In this document: piece by piece, positions 59,226 to 64,000 of the stretch
Numbering within the stretch: the first letter of the stretch is position 1
Layout of the letters: the number at the start of each line of letters is the position of its first letter
Assembly: GCF_035046485.1 (NCBI RefSeq)
Contig: NC_085137.1
Span: 317,666,239 to 317,730,238, forward strand
DNA length: 64,000 nucleotides
Direction of reading: 5' to 3'
DNA from: Aedes albopictus
Taxonomy: Eukaryota; Arthropoda; Insecta; Diptera; Culicidae
Program-made: the position numbers and the translations under genes
The notes under the pieces: model-generated
What the model saw: the letters and a program-made list of their open reading frames with translations, nothing else
Told to the model about the DNA's origin: nothing
Databases searched by the model: none

Positions 59226-59680
59226 AGATGCAACACTGACAAAATTTCCATCCCATATATCTCAGGATCCTGATTACTTAGAGAGTTGGTTTCTTCGGCA
59301 AAGTTGTTCAGCTGGTCAAGGGCTTTCAGAATATGGGCCGTGTGATTCGTGATTTCACCGCTAGGCGGCGCTAGATAGCGTACAAATTTTACATTTCACA
59401 TATCTCAGCATTCTGATTCTTTAGAAAGATGGTGTCTTCGGCAATATTGTTTGGTAGATCAAGTGCTTTCAGAATAATTATCGTTTGGTTCGAGTTTCTG
59501 CAGCTAGGCGGCGCTGGTTGCAATTTTTTGCAAATTTTACCGATATATATGAAAAACAAAATTTGTTAGCTCACTAGCACCACCTGTTGGTGGAATTTGG
59601 AACCAAAATATTCATAAATTGTAAGTCCTTGACCAGCTTAAGACGTCTGCTTGTCTCTGATATCACAGGATTTGATACCC
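59226..59680. repeat. Additional diverged ~150-bp modules
   Basis: Three further units: GATCCTGATTACTTAGAGAG, TTCTTCGGCAAAGTTGTTCA and CACCGCTAGGCGGCGCTAGA, then variants at ~59420 and ~59570. Same superfamily as 48480-49215. Confidence 0.85.
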
Positions 59681-60039
59681 CTTAGCGGGTTTTGGACTCA
59701 CTGGCATGCTTTCGGTTCACCAAATGCTCAAACAACACTGACCCCTTTGAACACACTGCGTGTGCACTGAGTTCTGTTTTTTTTCTGCGTGCGCGCAGAA
59801 ATTGCGCACTGGGATTATGACTTGCGGGCTCTCATTGCTCTCACGCAGCACTCCAATCACCCGCACAAAAACTCTGCGTGAGAGAAATTATGTACATTTT
59901 ATTGTGCGTTTTTTCTCTTTCTCTTTTGTAAGGTAAATGAAACTGAGAAGTTCAGTGAATGATGAGCGTAAATGGGCACAATTACTGCGTGACATGCCAT
60001 CCCTGGTGGGAGATCAAGTTGATGAGCACTACGTTTCAA
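59681..60039. other. Spacer, nothing recognised
   Basis: TCTGCGTGCGCGCAGAAA palindrome at 59783-59802; no gene. Confidence 0.4.
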
Positions 60040-60320
60040 CTGTCAATTTCTTGATTTTGCTGACCAAGCCATGTGGAAATTACACTGTTGAAAATGCTTT
60101 GGCATCCATGTGCACAACAAAAACATGTGCCCGATGAACAAATTGAGATTTGAATTATGAAAAGAAATCCACGTACTCCGGTGAGACTCGATCTCACGAC
60201 TCCCTAGACGGGCGCTTCTATTCCTTCAAGCTACTGAGTCACTCGACTATCTCCTTTGTCAGTAGGCATAGAACTGAACTCACAACAGTGTAAAAATGTG
60301 TTAGATGTTTATCTAATTCC
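60040..60320 (-). mobile_element. tRNA-derived repeat, fourth family, antisense copy
   Basis: Minus strand: GACTCAGTAGCTTGAAGGAA, GTGAGATCGAGTCTCACCGG, CGTGGATTTCTTTTCATAAT, TTGTTCATCGGGCACATG, ending GTCAGCAAAATCAAGAAATTG. Compared with 31296-31622, about 10 bp of the anticodon-arm region (AATTCG side) are missing. GAAGGAGGTTTGGATTGTGA follows at ~60332 as it does near 31723. Confidence 0.8.
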
Positions 60321-60819
60321 ATCTGAAGGAGGTTTGGATTGTGAAAAGAAGATGCAACTGTTGTGGTATCGAGTGTTGTTTTCCTAGAAGTGGTGCATTC
60401 CCTATCCAAGATGATGATTTGGCGATTCGTCATGCGACGAGGTACGCCCCTAGAGATCATGAGCGGCAAAGGTACAAATTTTCTGGCTATCAGTCATGAG
60501 TTACTACAGCAGATCAGATAAATTAACCAAGAACTGTCAACCGTCTTCACCAAGACAGCCAACAAGTGGGTGTTTTACCTATCGTCAGGTGGATCGTGAG
60601 AGTAACTTGTTTTGTCAGGTCGATTTCAATAACGAGGCTTCTCTCACATTGATGATGCAGGTGGACGGAATAGTCTATCCTACACCTAAGCCCGTGCACA
60701 AGGGAGGGGTGTTGGGGATTAAACGCATTGCAGCATTGACGATGCTGCATACACTAGGTGCCCCTCCGCCATATGCCAAAACTTGAAAAAACTCTTCCCT
60801 TGTTGCCTTTTCTGTGCAA
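60321..60819. other. Spacer with an unassigned 96-codon frame
   Basis: An open frame on the plus strand at 60496-60786 has no domain that I recognise and no coding support from repeats elsewhere in the window. I list it only as unassigned. Confidence 0.35.
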
Positions 60820-61010
60820 GGTGTAACGTTTTGACGTTTTTCATTTTTTTGAGTAAAATAAAGTTTTAATTCAGTTCGATAAATTTGGATAAATATGATG
60901 ATGATTAACCTGGGCTTGTTAGGGGAACATCTGTAAATAATATTTGGATAAATATTTTTTTTTCAATATTTAAGATTTTTAATTTCAAGTTCGTTTCTTT
61001 AATTTATTAC

Positions 61011-61190
61011 TGTGGACCTGGTGTGATGGTTAGAACACTTGACCATCACGCCGAGGACCTGGGATCGAGTCCCACTCCCGACAAACTCACAAAATATGGG
61101 TTCTTCCTTCGGAAGGGAAGTAAAGCGTGGGCCCCGAGAAGAACTAGTCTATAGAGCCAAAAATCTCGTGAATACAGATAAAAAAAATAT
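61011..61190 (+). mobile_element. tRNA-derived SINE, third family, full head
   Basis: TGTGGACCTGGTGTGATGGT (A box GTGATGGTTAGAAC), GACCTGGGATCGAGTCCCAC (B box), CTTCCTTCGGAAGGGAAGTA hairpin, then GTGGGCCCCGAGAAG and a GATAAAAAAA tail. Antisense truncated sister at 22661-22810. Confidence 0.85.
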
Positions 61191-61317
61191 TTCTATTTTA
61201 GTTAATTTGAAGCTTTTGACGTTTTTATCCTTTTAAAGTAAAATCTCATTTGGATTAGATTCGCTGAATTTGACTTTGAGTTTGACCTGTTTCCATTAGT
61301 AGAGATTATTTGTTTCA

Positions 61318-61566
61318 TGCACACTAAGTTGAGCTCGGCAAACGCCGGCACCGCCGTGGCTCAGCAAATACTGTATACTGAATCTCGGTAAAAAATAATG
61401 TTTGTTATTTAGCTGAATTTCGGCAAAACATTTCCTGAACCTCAGCAAACAAACAACACGATTGTTGAGATCTCGTTGAAAACAGGTTTGCTGAGCGCTC
61501 GGCGGTGCCAATCTCGGTAAAAAGCAAGAAAAATTGCCGAGATTCGGCGAAAAAAGTTAAGTGTAT
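61318..61566. mobile_element. Fold-back MITE defined by empty-site comparison
   Basis: Copy 1 of the host repeat reads GTTTCATGTAAGGTTTGTGT (minus strand near 50330-50365). Here GTTTCATG and TAAGGTTTGTGT are separated by ~248 bp that begin CACACTAAGTT and end AAGTTAAGTGT, with CTCGGCAA/TTGCCGAG pairs inside. Apparent duplication: ATG (3 bp). Confidence 0.85.
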
Positions 61567-62545
61567 GTAAGGTTTGTGTCTAGGCTAAGCTAATGACGAT
61601 TTATATAACGTATCCTATAAGGTTTTTTCGATGGCGCAAAACAGTTTTTGCAGCCATGTGCGTTTTGAATTTGGCGCACTTGTAAATGTTGTTTGTACAT
61701 TGAATAGACGACTGTTTTAATAGCAGGAAATTTACTTAACTAACGATTTGGACTTGACTCGATCACTTTGAAGTTGAGTCAGCTGGAGAACAGAAGTGAG
61801 CTTCGGCGACCTTCTGTCAGTTTTAAGTTTTGTAAAGGTGTGTAGTGTTTAGTAGAATTGTAGTTTTGTAAAGGTGTAATTTGCAGTGGATTTACTGTTA
61901 ATTGACTCTGTTTTTCGTTCTGTAGTGTCTTAAATATTGGATTTTGTCGCCAGGGGCAGACACTCTGTTCCCTGTGCATTTTGCTGTAGTAAAAAGGTAA
62001 TTTTTAAAGGTTAATTCGCTTAGTGTATACTGTTTTAGTTCGTATCTCCTCTTTGGACATCAGCGTCCAAAGACGCTTTTTTTATTTTGCCTTCAAGTTT
62101 TTTAGCTGCTCCTCCCCCGCCAAAAACTGGCAGTCAAACGGAGAGTAGGGATGATATGCGGCCTACCCGCGTGCGGTTTAAGCACGATCGGACAGAGTAC
62201 CGGACCGTCGACACTCCCCCTCTGCACCTTTAATCCGGCGAACGAAAAGGAGAGCGTATCGTCGACGATTGGCCACGAAAAGGCACCGACAACGGAATAG
62301 CGTGCGCAGGTACGTCGTTTATGAATTCATGGCCATGATCTTACACACACAACACACACTTGACGGGCATTTTGTGAAAGACGATATACATACGAATGAA
62401 TTCAATGGTTTATCTTTGTTTCTATTATTTTTTGTTTTATTCCTTAAATTCTTGATTAATGTTTGTTATAGTTTATTCTGATTTTAGTATCTTGTTGTGC
62501 AAATTTCTGTTACAGTTTCGGTTTGAACGTTTTGCATATTGGATT

Positions 62546-62724
62546 TTAGAATTTTATTTCAGCCAGCGACCGTTCCAGGAAGCCCTTGAGAGTGGAGTCG
62601 TTCAAGTCGGCCAAACTTTGATATGATCCGGTGGTCTCCCGTTCGCGAGAGTGGCGCAAAAGCCACCGAGTTTTAAAGCTTCTCGAGCAAATTCGTCGAA
62701 CGGTTACAAAGATCCTGCCTAGAT
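62546..62724 (-). pseudogene. Conserved C-terminal coding end, unknown protein, copy 2
   Basis: Minus strand: GRIFVTVRRICSRSFKTRW, LLRHSRERETTGSYQSLADL, NDSTLKGFLERSLAEIKF, stop at 62546-62548. Counterpart of 45253-45457. Here the frame is intact, there it is shifted once. Upstream similarity ends at an AG (~62725). No known domain recognised. Confidence 0.55.
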
Positions 62725-62788
62725 TACTTATGTTCGTACCACTGGAGTCAGAATTACTTATAGCCCTTACTCTAAACCACTTTTTCAC

Positions 62789-64000
62789 TGCTAAGCCCTG
62801 TGGGAGTTGTCCAACCTTCGATAGCTATTCTAGAACATCAAGAGTTCCGAAGGATGAGCTGACGACTGACGACAAATCTGGCGAATCAATTCGGCATCGT
62901 TGGTAGCGGGAATATCTCCAGACAATCGCTAGGCATACAAAGTGGTTCGAAGAGGCATCGTAGATTAAGGTTGATGATCTTAGCTGTCATCGTTGATTCC
63001 GGTCCGGGGGGAGAGGGAGAGTCTGAGCTGGTCAAAAAGAGTCTTCGTAGTTTATGAGCAGTGCCTAATGAAATCATTAGAAAAATAAATGTAGGATTCC
63101 TGGGTAGAATCCTCATGAAAATCTCGCAAGGATTTCCAGTACAAATCTTGGGAGAAATCTCAGCATGAATCTAGTGAGAAGTCCCTGTAGTGATTATAGA
63201 GGAATTTCTAAAAATCCTGCGAAGCATTTTTGGCAGCTAGTCTGGAGAAGTCCTTAGAAGAATTTTCTGAGGAATCCTTGTAAAAATGATAAGCTGAATA
63301 CTGGAAAGAATTCCAGGAAACCTTTTCGACATACGGCTCTCATGTACTTGAAAAGTTTTGTTGAAGATGTCATCTTTTTTACTTTTTTAACATTTTTTTC
63401 ACCCCAGTGTCATATGTTCGAAGGATTTATTACTAGAAATTACATTGTCTGAACAAGTTTGACAAGATAAACATTGTAGGGATTGAGAGGGATACAGAGA
63501 AAGCGAGAAACAGGGCATATAGCTTTAGCAGCGGTGATGCGCCATCTGAAAAACAAAGCAAACGATCATGATGAAATGAAACGTCAGTCTTGTAAAGTAT
63601 TTTGCACGAGTAAGTTGGATTACTCGTCGGGTGCATCCCTGGTGATAAGATCCGACCGATTGAATTGATTGAATTGGATCGGAATTGCCATGGTGTCCTT
63701 CCGGACACGACAAAGGCACAGCCGGTAGGTAAGCTCCCAAAGAAAGGTTTTAGTAAGAGTATTTTTTTTGTGTTGTCGATGTGCAGAAGCAGCTGGAGCA
63801 GATAAACCATAGTGTATGGATTTCGGTTTTGTTTACTGGAAGAGCAAGCGACGTGCGGCCGCTGCGGGGTTGTTTTTTATGGTACTTCTTGGAGCAGTCT
63901 CGTTGGCTTTTGGATCTTGGATGTGCAAAAACGAAAAATTAAAGAGTCGTGTTTTGAAGTTTTTTGCAACTGCGTTGAGCGACTTCATATGCAGGGGCGG
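62789..64000. other. Intergenic end of window with repeat debris
   Basis: 63035-63066 (GTCTTCGTAGTTTATGAGCA) is an end fragment of the MITE family at 29403-30496. 63065-63325 is a decayed minisatellite-like run of GGAATCC/GGATTTC motifs. No gene recognised to the window edge; the 125-codon minus-strand frame at 63433-63810 has no domain. Confidence 0.45.

Larger units (their letters stand above)
60820..62788 (-). mobile_element. Unidentified repeat, copy 2 (inverted relative of 45253-50861)
   Basis: On the minus strand: coding end (62724-62546), GGATTTTAGAATTT region, TTGAATTCATTCG, CACAAAATGCCCGTCAAGTG, short TG tract (complement of 62341-62360), ATGGCCATGAATTC, then the GTCGACGATTGGCC-bearing block, a stem AGCGTC...GACGCT (62066-62081 region), CCTGGCGACAAAATCCAA (~61935) and on to 60820. 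It lacks the R1-type, 1.7-kb fold-back and Helitron-like insertions of copy 1 but has its own SINE and fold-back. Confidence 0.7.

Overview
The window is AT-rich, repeat-saturated DNA of a mosquito, almost certainly genus Aedes. The evidence is several tRNA-derived SINE families (one with the Feilai layout: Pol III A and B boxes, unrelated body, triplet tail), a crowd of fold-back MITEs, RTE-, R1- and Jockey-type non-LTR retrotransposon pieces, a Ty3/gypsy gag fragment and a Helitron-like element. There is no bacterial-style gene layout. I could not identify an intact host gene. The open frames that look like proteins are retrotransposon remnants, and most of the others are accidents of palindromes or microsatellites. 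One weak candidate host exon (29657-29795, minus strand) is recorded.

Layout. 1-9488: fold-back element, a broken minus-strand RTE-like reverse transcriptase (1260-2963), a TTC-bearing repeat, a long-TIR element (3519-4307), a ~150-bp satellite remnant (8061-8410) and two large palindromes. 11026-21060: a SINE, then a 5.03-kb TTAA-flanked element (11326-16356) made of tandem arrays and a nested TIR element, then a minus-strand RTE-like element split by a Ty3/gypsy gag-bearing fragment. 22166-32322: further SINEs, a hAT-like MITE with 8-bp target duplication, and a multi-level nested insertion complex (27961-30924). 32415-38000: an R1-type ORF1 remnant with a TTC tract, and a 1.26-kb palindrome (35600-36859). 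38283-43749: a composite bounded by inverted ends. 43757-44576: a 5'-truncated Jockey/CR1-type copy with a TAAA tail. 45253-50861 and 60820-62788: two inverted, diverged copies of an unidentified repeat that carries the end of a protein-coding frame. The first copy was broken by R1-clade retrotransposon pieces sitting in TG microsatellites, by a 1.7-kb TA-flanked fold-back and by a Helitron-like element. 51103-59680: RTE fragments, SINEs and fold-backs built from ~150-bp modules.

The most instructive result is comparative. The copy at 60820-62788 acts as an empty-site control for the copy at 45253-50861. It shows that the R1-clade pieces landed inside a TG tract, one of which is now a 288-bp perfect repeat. 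It also lets the ends of other insertions be read directly. Nothing here functions as a gene pathway. The content is layered transposition history, with most non-LTR fragments pointing to the minus strand, a pattern that makes a piRNA-type locus worth testing.
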